From: Novosphingobium sp. FSW06-99
GTDB taxonomy: Bacteria > Pseudomonadota > Alphaproteobacteria > Sphingomonadales > Sphingomonadaceae
Assembly (NCBI RefSeq): GCF_001519065.1
Contig: NZ_KQ954251.1
Location: 496,001 to 560,000 of the forward strand
Direction of reading: 5' to 3'
Length of the DNA: 64,000 nucleotides
Below are positions 48,062 to 55,355 of this stretch, piece after piece; positions within the stretch are counted from its first letter, which is position 1; every line of letters begins with the position of its first letter. A program made the translations under genes and the position numbers. The notes under the pieces were generated by a model. That model was not told the DNA's origin. It searched no databases and saw nothing but the letters and a program-made list of their open reading frames with translations.

Positions 48062-48650
48062 CGACTTCGTCCCAATCGACGTCGAGCGTGCCCGCGTTGA
48101 TGATATCGTTGACCTGCTGCTGGGTGTGCGTGCTGCCGGCGATGATCAGTGGCGCCACCGCCTCGCCATCCTTGTCCACGGCGGCCTGCTTGGCATGGAT
48201 GAACGGCATCAGCTCGGCCGCGCACTGCTTGCGCAACTGCTGCGCCTCGCCATAGCTCAGCTCGACCACGATCTCGTGCGGGTTCCCGTGCCGGTCGATC
48301 CGGGTATAGGTCCGCCGCGATTGTTCCATCAGGATCTCGGCCGGCGTGGACTGGATCTGCATCAGCGTGATCGCCGGGTCCTGGCCAAAGCCCATGATGT
48401 ACCGGCGAAAGTCCTGCCCGGCCCGGTTCTTCGCGCCCGGCGGCCTGCCCCGGCGTGCCTCGGCCGTCAGTTCCAGCGCGCTCGCCTTCGGCCCCAGCTT
48501 GCGCCGGGCCTCCAGCATTTCGGTGGGCGTGGGCACGCCCAGCAGATCGAGCTGTTCCGGCCGCGTCAGGTCGCGCGCGTCATGCGCCTTCTTGGCCTGA
48601 TCGACCATTTCCGCCGCCGCGGTGGAAACACCGTCAGAAAGCTTTGACAC
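48054..48650 (-). CDS. Conserved phage protein, candidate small terminase
   Basis: The 198-residue protein is the first late gene, just upstream of the terminase large subunit, the usual place of the small subunit. It is helical and charged with a basic patch (RRGRPPGAKNRAGQDFRRYI near residues 66-85) and an acidic tail (LDVDWDEVDD). Start GTG 48650 has GGGGGA seven bases upstream; the TTG at 48656 is too near that site. The DNA-recognition role is inferred from position only. Confidence 0.65.
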   Translation of the reverse strand: MSKLSDGVSTAAAEMVDQAKKAHDARDLTRPEQLDLLGVPTPTEMLEARRKLGPKASALELTAEARRGRPPGAKNRAGQDFRRYIMGFGQDPAITLMQIQSTPAEILMEQSRRTYTRIDRHGNPHEIVVELSYGEAQQLRKQCAAELMPFIHAKQAAVDKDGEAVAPLIIAGSTHTQQQVNDIINAGTLDVDWDEVDD

Positions 48651-49228
48651 GGTCAAATCCCCCGCCTAGCGTTTGCCCAGCGGCGCACGGGGCGCGCAAT
48701 TCAGCACCCCGATCCGCTCTTCCAAAAACCCGATAGCCCCCACCCCGACCCGTTCCCCAGGGCCTGACCTTTGCGCGCCCTCCACAGGTCGCATCACAAC
48801 GATTTTCGGAAAATTGGGTGTGGCAGGGAGCGAGCGAAGGGCGCGGGCCGCTGGGGGCACCCGCCCCCGATCGCGGGCCCAAAACGCCCCCCGGATGGCC
48901 CATGGTGACCGTCGACCGCACCCAGCGCGCCAGCCTGTCAGGCAGATGCAGCGCCGAAGAAAACCGCACGATTACAGCCCCTTCCGCCCACCCTTCCAAC
49001 ATCACCCTTCCAACAGAGCCCAGCGCCTCGCCGAAAAACCGCAGAAATCCGCCATTCTCGCCCAGCGCTCGACCGATCGCGCCCGCGCGGCCAAATCCCA
49101 AAGTTTCCCGTCGCACTGCCCCCGAATTACCCCGGATCAGGCGCCCAGGTGCGCAGCACGCATATCTGCCCCCTAGAATATTCAGGCCAGGCGACGAGAT
49201 CGGCGCGACCGATCGTGGCGATATCGCC
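48651..49228. other. Upstream non-coding part of the phage control region
   Basis: No convincing gene is seen in these 578 bp. Several long open frames exist only because stop codons are rare in such GC-rich DNA. The late promoter for the leftward structural genes should be here or just right of it, but I could not recognise -35/-10 boxes. A 12-bp perfect palindrome, GGCGATATCGCC, lies at 49217-49228, directly against the mirror-symmetric repeat array. Confidence 0.6.
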
Positions 49229-49474
49229 GGTTGCAGGTGCAACCGCGCTGCAACCGCTCTGCAACCACTAAACCTATGTTTTATATATAGATTAGTGAAT
49301 GGTTGCATGGTTGCAGCGATACGCGCACGTATACGCGCATAGGCGTGCACACACGCGCCCACATGCGCATCACGCGAGGCCACGACGTGCAACCGCGCAA
49401 CCACACACGAAAAGCCAATGATATCAATTGATTGCCAGTTGCAGGACGGTTGCAGCACGGTTGCACTTGCAACC
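49229..49474. repeat. Mirror-symmetric iteron array, candidate replication origin
   Basis: Twelve sites of the motif TGCAACC or its complement GGTTGCA (ten exact, two with one mismatch) form six pairs placed symmetrically to the base around 49351/49352. Starts on the left: 49229, 49238, 49249, 49260, 49301, 49309. Mirrored on the right: 49468, 49459, 49448, 49437, 49396, 49388. Triplets have 11-bp spacing and inner doublets 8-bp. AT-rich arms (49267-49300, 49403-49436) and an alternating purine-pyrimidine centre lie between. Spacer sequences are mostly not palindromic, so the spacing seems selected. Origin or large nucleoprotein site is my inference. Confidence 0.85.
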
Positions 49475-49765
49475 GCAACCCCTGACCCAATGGGCGCGGC
49501 AAGCTGGCTGACCAATCTTATCGCAGTCAAACGGGCCGGGGTCAAACGCGAAACCAAGACGCACCCCAAGCAACTGCACCAGGACGCGGGCCGGGGTTGA
49601 AATGTGCGGCCGCGCACCGCTCCGGCTGCGCCTACGCTGCGGCCGCCAGTCGGCGCCAGGACCGACGCAAAACTTAACACCGCAAACGTATTGACGGGGA
49701 TTTTAGGTTCTGAAAAGCCGGAGCGAAATGTTTCCCAACTAAGGCCGTGAAACCTACTGGCACCA
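49475..49765. other. Non-coding stretch right of the iteron array
   Basis: No gene is supported in these 291 bp. A GC-rich inverted stretch (GCGGCCGC...GCGGCCGCC, about 49609-49657) could form a hairpin. A TTGACG box at 49691 lacks a good -10. Confidence 0.5.
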
Positions 49766-49819
49766 TTTTTCGACATATGCAAAAAACCTGTTGACGTATG
49801 TTTTCGGCATATGTATTTA
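49766..49819 (+). promoter_or_regulatory. Rightward promoter with paired CATATG operators
   Basis: TTGACG (49791-49796), 17-bp spacer and TATTTA (49814-49819) make a good sigma-70 promoter for the three small genes that follow. Two near-identical palindromic elements, TTTTTCGACATATGC (49766-49780) and GTTTTCGGCATATGT (49800-49814), lie 34 bp apart, one upstream of -35 and one across the spacer up to -10. This is an arrangement suited to repression. Confidence 0.7.
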
Positions 49820-49869
49820 TTGCTTATCAGGACGGCGCAGGGCCGGACGGAAATGCAAGGATCAGGATC

Positions 49870-50085
49870 ATGGCTCAGTTCACCGACAGCAACACCGAAG
49901 GGTTCAGCGAAACCGAGCTGGCTGTACTCAATGGCGCGTTCGACATTGTTGCGGCGCGCACCGAGCTGGAAACGATGGATGATGACCTGCGTTATCAGTT
50001 CGAACAGTCGATCTGCGACGCCATCAACAACGCATGGATCGGCGGCCAAACCGCTGAACAACTCGCTGCGCGCGTTCGGCTTTAA
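49870..50085 (+). CDS. Small acidic phage early protein
   Basis: The 71-residue product is acidic and helical (FSETELAVLNGAFDIVAARTEL, then MDDDLRYQFEQSICDAINNA). First gene of a short rightward operon behind the CATATG promoter, with AAGGA upstream of the ATG. It resembles no family that I know. Early small acidic proteins often bind host enzymes, but nothing in the sequence proves that here. Confidence 0.65.
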   Translation: MAQFTDSNTEGFSETELAVLNGAFDIVAARTELETMDDDLRYQFEQSICDAINNAWIGGQTAEQLAARVRL

Positions 50086-50109
50086 CCCAAAACGGAAAGG
50101 ATCGAGGCT

Positions 50110-50466
50110 ATGGAATTTCTGCCCGTATTTTACGCCCGCCACGGCAATCAACCTGGCCAAATCGCACTTCAACACCCGACTGACAAACCGGTCGCACTGA
50201 CTGAGGAAGCGCCGGATGGCTTCGACGGCGCGCCGCTTTTTTACGCACCCCCGGTATATCCCGCGATGCTGATAACGGCTTTGGGTAACTGGCGGCATGT
50301 CCCGAATACTGTGGTGCGGTCCGAGCAAGATTGGCTGGCATATCACGCGGCATTTTTTGCCCGTAAGGTCTGGGCTTATGCAAATGACGCCACCGACGAG
50401 GCTATTGCACAAAACGACGCCAACCGCCGGGCCAACAAAGCGCGCGCGGCCGAAGTGACGGCCTAA
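50110..50466 (+). CDS. Phage early protein of unknown function
   Basis: The 118-residue product has an aromatic- and proline-rich first half (FLPVFYARHGNQPGQ; PLFYAPPVYPAML) and a helical C-terminus (EAIAQNDANRRANKARAAEV). It is preceded by GGAAAGGA. Second gene of the short rightward operon, 24 bp after the first and 3 bp before a small DNA-binding-like frame. No family recognised. Confidence 0.65.
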   Translation: MEFLPVFYARHGNQPGQIALQHPTDKPVALTEEAPDGFDGAPLFYAPPVYPAMLITALGNWRHVPNTVVRSEQDWLAYHAAFFARKVWAYANDATDEAIAQNDANRRANKARAAEVTA

Positions 50467-50469
50467 TCC

Positions 50470-50631
50470 ATGACCGAAAAACGCCCCCGAGGTCGCCCCA
50501 CCAAGCCCGCAGGCGAAAAACGCCGCGATGTCCTGATAACCCTCAGCCCGCAGGCACTCGCCCTGATCGACGCACAACCGGGCCCACGATCCACGCTGAT
50601 CGAGGCCCTGATCATCGGAGCATACAGCTAA
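50470..50631 (+). CDS. 53-residue AT-hook / ribbon-helix-helix-like protein
   Basis: A short frame starts MTEKRPRGRPTKPAGEKRR, which includes the AT-hook-like core PRGRP. It continues as RDVLITLSPQALALIDAQPG and RSTLIEALI, a strand followed by two helices as in ribbon-helix-helix repressors. It is likely a small DNA-binding regulator, possibly acting on the control region upstream. It ends 35 bp before the convergent helicase gene stop. Confidence 0.65.
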   Translation: MTEKRPRGRPTKPAGEKRRDVLITLSPQALALIDAQPGPRSTLIEALIIGAYS

Positions 50632-50666
50632 GCCCGCCAACCTAACCGCACCAACAGGGGCCGGGG

Positions 50667-52649
50667 TCATACCTCGGCCCCTTTCTGCTGCGCCAGCCAC
50701 TCCGTCAACGCGGCCTCACGGCTCAGCTCGGGCAACTCGCTCTCATCGATGATCGCGCACAGCGGCACCATCACCGCGCGGATCTTTGCCCGCGCAAAGC
50801 TGATCGTCACGCCCTCGATCGCGCCAGGCACACGCGCCAGCGTCTGTTTCCACACGCCGCCCTGCCACTTGGTCCCCGAGAAGATCTTGTCGAGCTCCTG
50901 GTGCCGCGCCGCCACGGCCAGGAAACCCGGCGCACTGCGCGGCATGAACGTTTCCGCGCCCCACCGCCCCGGCTTGTCGCCTTCGGCCGGATGCCAAACC
51001 GCGTTCATCACCTTGAGCCCGATCTGCTCGACATAGCTGCGCGTGGCATCCGCGCCCGGCAATTCGCTGGGGTTGATCGAGTTGTGCACCCACCGCCCCA
51101 CCAGCTCGCTGATCGCCTCGCGACTATCCTTGCCGCGCGGCTGCACCAGGAATGTTGTCAGGTGCAGAATGCATGCCTCTTCGTCGCTGGTTGCGTCGTT
51201 GACTTCGGCCATGCGCTGCGGCCGGCAATGCTCGATCCAATGCGAAACGTCCTCGTCATCCGGCGCCTGGTCGTTGAGCAGCACCCACGCGCAGGCCAGC
51301 AACGTCGCAAACTGATCCGCACCCCGGCTCTCGTGCCCGCGCGCCAGCAACGCGCTGTGATAGGCATCAAACGTCGGCCGGAAATAGCTCCACCCGTCGA
51401 CCATCCGCCGAAACAGCTTCCGCCCCATCGTCGCAAAGTCATACTTGCGGAAATTCGGCGCCACCATGTCGGCGGTAAAGGGCTTCAGCTCCAATATCGC
51501 CAGTCGCGACCGGTCCGATGCCTCGATCGGTGGAATATTGATCGACGAAAACCAGAACGGCGATTGCAGCGTGAATTCGTGCGCCTGGTGATCCTGGCCG
51601 CCGCGGTGCATGTTGTCGCCGCTCGATGCGATCCGCGCCAGTTCGATCACCTGCGTCACCTGGCGGTTGTCCGCGCTGGGTTCGATCTCATCGAGCATCA
51701 CCGGCACGGTCGAATTCTTCAGGCTCTGCCGGATCGCCGCCGCGCTCGAATTTCCTGTGCGAAAGAGCATGTCGCCATAGATCGCCGGGCAGATCCCGTA
51801 TTTGCCGTTCAGCGCCGATTTGCCGGTGCCACGCGCCCCGGTAATCCACACGTTCGATCGCCAGCCCAGCGCCCCGCCGATAAAGCCCTGCCCGATCGCG
51901 CCCAGCAGCAAAACCGGGTCAAGCGCCGGCCGCTTCCAGTTCCAGGTGCGCAGCAACGCGGCCAGTTCCACCGCAACATCGGGCGACACCGCCTGCGGCC
52001 ACGGCCGCGCCAACGGCGCCGCCGCCGGATAGACAAACCGCTCATACAGCCCGGTATCATACCAGGCCATCGCCCCCATGGCGCCATTGGCACGCGGCAC
52101 CACGGCCGCCACGCCATCACCAACATGCAGCGCCAGGCCGCCGCCCGTCACCGCATGCGCACCGCGCCCGCGCAACCGGCCCGCCGGGTCGAAAATCCCC
52201 CGGCGGCTGCATTCCATGATCAGCGCCGCGCTCGCCTCGGCCTGGTCAAACCCGATCGGCCGCGCCGGCTCAACCTCGATCCAGGCCTTGTCAGCCTTTG
52301 AGTATTCCTTCTTCGGCGCCGACCATTTCGTCCACGCCTTTTCCAGATACTTGGCGCTCTTGCCGAACAGATGCACAAGGTTGTTCTTCCCGTGCTTGTT
52401 CCCGGCTTCCAGCGAAACAATTTCGCCATTGACGTTCAGATAGTAACACCGCTGCGACCCGTCGATGGTCGATTGAATACCCAGCGGCACTACCGGACAA
52501 TCGAGCGGAAACGGCTCACCATCGTCACCATCGTCATCGCGCACCCGGTCGCCCGGTGCGGCCATCGTCGGCGCCGCCTCGGGATTTTCCAGCGCATCGC
52601 CGATCTCTGTCAGCGGGTCGGGGGCCGTCGTCGCCTTGCGCCGCGTCAT
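50667..52649 (-). CDS. DUF927-like phage replicative helicase/ATPase
   Basis: The 660-residue protein has Walker A GARGTGKS at about residues 271-278 and Walker B VMLDEIEP near 316-323, followed by a helicase-like core (ASSGDNMHRGGQ, then FWFSSINIPPIEASDRSRLA). Architecture resembles the DUF927/SF3-like ATPases that accompany Toprim primases in phages and plasmids. The N-terminus (1-60) is disordered and acidic. It would unwind DNA at the phage origin. Start ATG 52649 overlaps the previous gene by four bases. Confidence 0.8.
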   Translation of the reverse strand: MTRRKATTAPDPLTEIGDALENPEAAPTMAAPGDRVRDDDGDDGEPFPLDCPVVPLGIQSTIDGSQRCYYLNVNGEIVSLEAGNKHGKNNLVHLFGKSAKYLEKAWTKWSAPKKEYSKADKAWIEVEPARPIGFDQAEASAALIMECSRRGIFDPAGRLRGRGAHAVTGGGLALHVGDGVAAVVPRANGAMGAMAWYDTGLYERFVYPAAAPLARPWPQAVSPDVAVELAALLRTWNWKRPALDPVLLLGAIGQGFIGGALGWRSNVWITGARGTGKSALNGKYGICPAIYGDMLFRTGNSSAAAIRQSLKNSTVPVMLDEIEPSADNRQVTQVIELARIASSGDNMHRGGQDHQAHEFTLQSPFWFSSINIPPIEASDRSRLAILELKPFTADMVAPNFRKYDFATMGRKLFRRMVDGWSYFRPTFDAYHSALLARGHESRGADQFATLLACAWVLLNDQAPDDEDVSHWIEHCRPQRMAEVNDATSDEEACILHLTTFLVQPRGKDSREAISELVGRWVHNSINPSELPGADATRSYVEQIGLKVMNAVWHPAEGDKPGRWGAETFMPRSAPGFLAVAARHQELDKIFSGTKWQGGVWKQTLARVPGAIEGVTISFARAKIRAVMVPLCAIIDESELPELSREAALTEWLAQQKGAEV

Positions 52650-53209
52650 GCGCGACCTTTCAGCGCGCAACCCGCCTCGATGCAGTCGCGACCAAACCAC
52701 AGCGGCTTTCGCCATTCACACGTCGCGCACCAGAATTTGCCGTCCGCGCCATCCGCCAGAAATGGCACATCCAGGCGTCCATGGGCGCGCGCCTGGGCCA
52801 CAGACATGCGCGATGCCGCAGCCATGTCGTCCATCGCGCTCGATGTTGGGAGCGCCAACCGCGCCGGCTGCGAAAAAGTGGGGCATTCGCTGACATTCAC
52901 GGGCTCGATCGACGCAGCACCCAGCGCAGACCCGTTTAATACTTCCGCTGTCAACGCATCGCAGTCGCTGCCCTTGTCGTCTGTTTGGAACCCCGCGCCG
53001 GGTATCTGGAATTCTGGTGCGTTCTCTCCCGCCGTCACGTCCATAATCTCAGACGTTGCAGACGTGGTGCGGCCCACGTCGGCCCTACTAACGGGCTCCA
53101 TGGCGGTTCGGCTCGTGTGCATTCTCCCCGCCACTTCATCGCCCGCTTTCGCTCGGCATCCCAAATTCATCCGCGCCATCTGCGACGCGCGGTGCGTGCG
53201 CTGGTTCAT
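52646..53209 (-). CDS. Zinc-ribbon phage protein between primase and helicase
   Basis: The 187-residue product is largely disordered, with a C-terminal four-cysteine cluster (CATCEWRKP...RDCIEAGC, about residues 158-182), the pattern of a small zinc ribbon. ATG 53209 is coupled to the primase stop (TAATG) and has GGAGG four bases upstream. It may bridge primase and helicase or bind single-stranded DNA; this is inferred from place only. Confidence 0.65.
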   Translation of the reverse strand: MNQRTHRASQMARMNLGCRAKAGDEVAGRMHTSRTAMEPVSRADVGRTTSATSEIMDVTAGENAPEFQIPGAGFQTDDKGSDCDALTAEVLNGSALGAASIEPVNVSECPTFSQPARLALPTSSAMDDMAAASRMSVAQARAHGRLDVPFLADGADGKFWCATCEWRKPLWFGRDCIEAGCALKGRA

Positions 53210-54294
53210 TATGCCTCCCGCGCCGCATGGCCCATCAACAGCCATTCGTTCAGATCCTTGAACCCCACGGGCGGCATCACCAGGCGCACGTCCAGCCCGC
53301 GCGCCTGCTGCGCCGCAATCGCACGCTCCAGCGCGTCGATCGCCGTGGGCTTGGTGTCGCGATCGGCCACGATCGTCAGCCGCCGCGCCGCCGCCGGCAA
53401 CACCACCATGCCCATATTGGGCAGGTTCACCGCGCAGATTATCCGCGCCTCGGGCCGCGCCATCCGCACCACGATCGCGTCTTCGATCCCCTCGGTCATA
53501 TAGACCGGCTCGTCTTCCGGCATCGCCGACATCGGCTTGCCACTGGCGCCCTTGTTGATCGGCACAAACGCGCCGCGCATCGGCCCGATCACCATTTTCG
53601 GGCTGCCCACGTCCAGCTTGGTCCATCCCCGCCGCGCACATGGCTGCAACCAGGTGCGATGCGTCGCCACATGCGTGCCATCGGCCAGAAACATCGGCGC
53701 CAGCATCGCCGGCGCCTTGTCGCCCAGCTCCTTGTTGTAAACCTCGGGATGAAACCGCAACGCCCCGGGCCACCGGTCGCCCGCACGCAAGCCGCGCCCC
53801 TGCAGATAGGCCTCGACCGGCGTCCCCGCGATCCCGCGCGCCAGCGCATGCAGATAGAGCGCGCGCGCCCCCTTGATCTTGGCAGTCCGCGTCTGTGCCG
53901 CCTTCGCCGCCTCGCGCTCCTGGATCAGCCGCAGCCGCTCGGCCCGCGCTGCCAGCTCGTCCGCACTCGGCGGCGCATGGCGCACCCGGCCAAAATCATC
54001 ATCCTTGCCCAGCCACTGCTTGGCGATCGCCACCGCCTCGCCCTTGCTGCGACACCCCTGCGTGGCCATGATCAGGTCGAGCATGTCGCCACCGTCGGTG
54101 CCCGCATAGTCGCGCCACCACCCCTTGCTGTCGCCCCTGATCGCCAGTTTCAGCGATTGCCCCGGCTCGCCCGCGATCGATCCGGCACACAAATGGCTGC
54201 CCTCTTCCACCGCGCCGGGCAGACACTGCCGCCCGATCGCCAGCGCATTGGCGCGCAGCTCGCGCTCGATCTCGGTGACAGACAGCAGGGTCAC
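53209..54294 (-). CDS. Toprim-domain DNA primase
   Basis: The 361-residue protein has an N-terminal domain with SLKLAIRGDSKGWWRDYAGTDGGDMLDLI (CHC2-like primase part, but without the zinc cysteines) and a Toprim domain. The Toprim motifs are EPVYMTEGIEDAIVV near residues 260-274 (catalytic Glu) and LTIVADRDTK near 302-311 (DxD). It ends FKDLNEWLLMG, as in phage/plasmid primases of this family. It would make RNA primers for phage replication. Coupled to the upstream small gene by four bases. Confidence 0.88.
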   Translation of the reverse strand: MTLLSVTEIERELRANALAIGRQCLPGAVEEGSHLCAGSIAGEPGQSLKLAIRGDSKGWWRDYAGTDGGDMLDLIMATQGCRSKGEAVAIAKQWLGKDDDFGRVRHAPPSADELAARAERLRLIQEREAAKAAQTRTAKIKGARALYLHALARGIAGTPVEAYLQGRGLRAGDRWPGALRFHPEVYNKELGDKAPAMLAPMFLADGTHVATHRTWLQPCARRGWTKLDVGSPKMVIGPMRGAFVPINKGASGKPMSAMPEDEPVYMTEGIEDAIVVRMARPEARIICAVNLPNMGMVVLPAAARRLTIVADRDTKPTAIDALERAIAAQQARGLDVRLVMPPVGFKDLNEWLLMGHAAREA

Positions 54295-54479
54295 GGCAAC
54301 AGCCCCCGCATCGTCTTGCGCAACGCCGCCTCGATCGCGCCCAGGTGCAATTCCCCCGCCAGCGCCATTGCCTCATGCGGCGTCATCATCACCACGCCAT
54401 GCGGCAGGATCAGCGCCACGCGGTCGCCCTCGTCATGCTCGACAACGCGCACTTTCGGCAGGTGTGCCGCCTCGCTCAT
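54291..54479 (-). CDS. Small phage protein upstream of primase
   Basis: The 62-residue product MSEAAHLPKVRVVEHDEGD... has a beta strand pair and a helix (TPHEAMALAGELHLGAIEAAL). Four-base overlaps join it to the genes on both sides, so it belongs to the replication operon. It shares the layout of the neighbouring 59-residue protein (strand, helix AxxGAVExAL), hinting at an old duplication. Function unknown. Confidence 0.65.
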   Translation of the reverse strand: MSEAAHLPKVRVVEHDEGDRVALILPHGVVMMTPHEAMALAGELHLGAIEAALRKTMRGLLP

Positions 54480-54655
54480 GGGCCCACCTGCGCAGCATGT
54501 TCACCCTTGGCCACCAACAGCGCGCCCTCAACCGCGCCCAGAAACGCAGGCACACGGCGCGCAGGCAAATGCATCTCGACCCCGTCGATAATGATCAGCA
54601 CGCCCCATTCACCGCGCTTCGCCGCAATCACATGCAGATCCTGATCCCCGATCAC
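54476..54655 (-). CDS. Small phage protein with GTG start
   Basis: The 59-residue frame begins at GTG 54655, overlapping the Cro-like gene stop by four bases (GTGA), and ends overlapping the next start by four. It has VLIIIDGVEMHLPARRVPAFL and a helix GAVEGALLVAKGEHAAQ that resembles the next gene's product. Unknown function; the double overlap and the similar neighbour support that it is translated. Confidence 0.6.
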   Translation of the reverse strand: MIGDQDLHVIAAKRGEWGVLIIIDGVEMHLPARRVPAFLGAVEGALLVAKGEHAAQVGP

Positions 54656-54876
54656 GCGGCTTTTTCCACGCTGTGGAAAAAATCGTCCGCGCTGATCTGC
54701 CCATCGGTAAATTTGCGGATGCGATCCATGAAGGCGGCGCTGGGCCGGTACAGCCCGCGTTCCCAACTGCACCACACCTGCCGGCTTGTGCCGACTGCCC
54801 GTGCACACGCCTCGGCCGACAGTTTGCGGGAATTCCGCCATTGGCGCAGCGGGTGCGGGCGTGCCATTTCGGTCAT
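54652..54876 (-). CDS. Cro-like XRE helix-turn-helix regulator
   Basis: The 74-residue protein has an XRE-type helix-turn-helix (LRQWRNSRKLSAEACARAVG, then SRQVWCSWERGLYRPSAAF). It ends with FTDGQISADDFF, a common tail in small phage regulators. First gene of the leftward replication operon and divergent to the CI-like repressor, the usual layout of a lysis-lysogeny switch. ATG 54876 is chosen because a -35/-10 pair (54884-54912) lies inside the longer frame that starts at 54927. Confidence 0.8.
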   Translation of the reverse strand: MTEMARPHPLRQWRNSRKLSAEACARAVGTSRQVWCSWERGLYRPSAAFMDRIRKFTDGQISADDFFHSVEKAA

Positions 54877-54883
54877 GCCCTCG

Positions 54884-54912
54884 ATGTAACGCAAATCGAT
54901 ACACCTTGACAA
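54884..54912 (-). promoter_or_regulatory. Leftward early promoter (replication operon)
   Basis: On the minus strand TTGTCA (54907-54912), a 17-bp spacer and TTACAT (54884-54889) form a sigma-70 promoter whose start would be only a few bases before the ATG at 54876, so the transcript may be nearly leaderless. The -10 box is part of CGTTACAT, which also forms the -10 of the promoter at 55664. Confidence 0.65.
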
Positions 54913-54914
54913 GG
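54904..54914. promoter_or_regulatory. Candidate repressor operator
   Basis: CCTTGACAAGG is an 11-base odd palindrome (CCTTG-A-CAAGG) across the -35 box of the leftward promoter and between the two divergent regulator genes. This is the expected place of a CI/Cro operator. Only one clear copy was found; CCAAGG at 54929-54934 may be a half site. Confidence 0.5.
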
Positions 54915-54941
54915 GCGCCGTAATCAAACCAAGGCTACAGC

Positions 54942-55355
54942 ATGTCAGGAAATGTATTACACTTTCCGGCCATGGACTTATGGCCCAATCGCATCCGCGA
55001 GTTCCGGCAGGCGCGCGGCATATCGCAGCAACAGCTTGCCGATCTTATCCACGTCAGCAAAATGACGATCAGCTCACTCGAACGCGGCAACATCGAATTC
55101 TCACTCGACTATGCCCGCCGCATCGCCCAGGTGTTCGGTGTCACCGCGGTCGACCTGCTCAACGATGAGGATCAGAACGCCTTTTTGCGGGCCGAAGAAA
55201 TGGAGCTGGTGCGCCGCTACCGCGCCGCCGATCCGCTGCAGCGCGAAATGATCGATCGCGTCGCCGAACCACGCATAATCGACATCCCGGATCCCGATGC
55301 GCCCACTGCGGCGCTGCTTGATCGCGCCACAGTCCGGTCCCAGCGCGCCGCGTGA
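54942..55355 (+). CDS. CI-like XRE repressor without peptidase domain
   Basis: The 137-residue protein has an N-terminal XRE helix-turn-helix (IREFRQARGISQQQLADLIH, then MTISSLERGN, about residues 18-65) and a short helical C-terminus. It lacks the S24 autopeptidase of lambda CI, so induction cannot be by RecA-driven self-cleavage of this protein. It is divergent to the Cro-like gene. Start at 54942, with an alternative ATG at 54972. Confidence 0.85.
   Translation: MSGNVLHFPAMDLWPNRIREFRQARGISQQQLADLIHVSKMTISSLERGNIEFSLDYARRIAQVFGVTAVDLLNDEDQNAFLRAEEMELVRRYRAADPLQREMIDRVAEPRIIDIPDPDAPTAALLDRATVRSQRAA

Noticed and set aside
24374..48650. Diversity-generating retroelement, as in Bordetella BPP-1
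   Set aside because: The head genes resemble BPP-1, so I looked for a reverse transcriptase and a variable/template repeat. No YxDD-type reverse transcriptase frame was found anywhere in the window.
48673..49342. Two plus-strand open frames in the non-coding control region
   Set aside because: Pro/Arg/Ser-rich low complexity, no ribosome-binding site, overlap with the iteron array and no coupling to other genes.
49229..49474. CRISPR array
   Set aside because: The repeats are only 7-11 bp, alternate in direction and have fixed mirrored spacing; no cas genes are present.
48634..50700. A 688-codon open frame on the minus strand across the control region
   Set aside because: It crosses the rightward small genes, the promoter and the iteron array. 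The translation is low-complexity Arg/Gly/Ser without domains; open only because stops are rare in GC-rich DNA.
54906..54934. Plus-strand promoter for the CI-like gene starting from TTGACA at 54906
   Set aside because: The -35 is perfect but no acceptable -10 hexamer lies 16-18 bp downstream; the box is better explained by the minus-strand promoter and palindromic operator.
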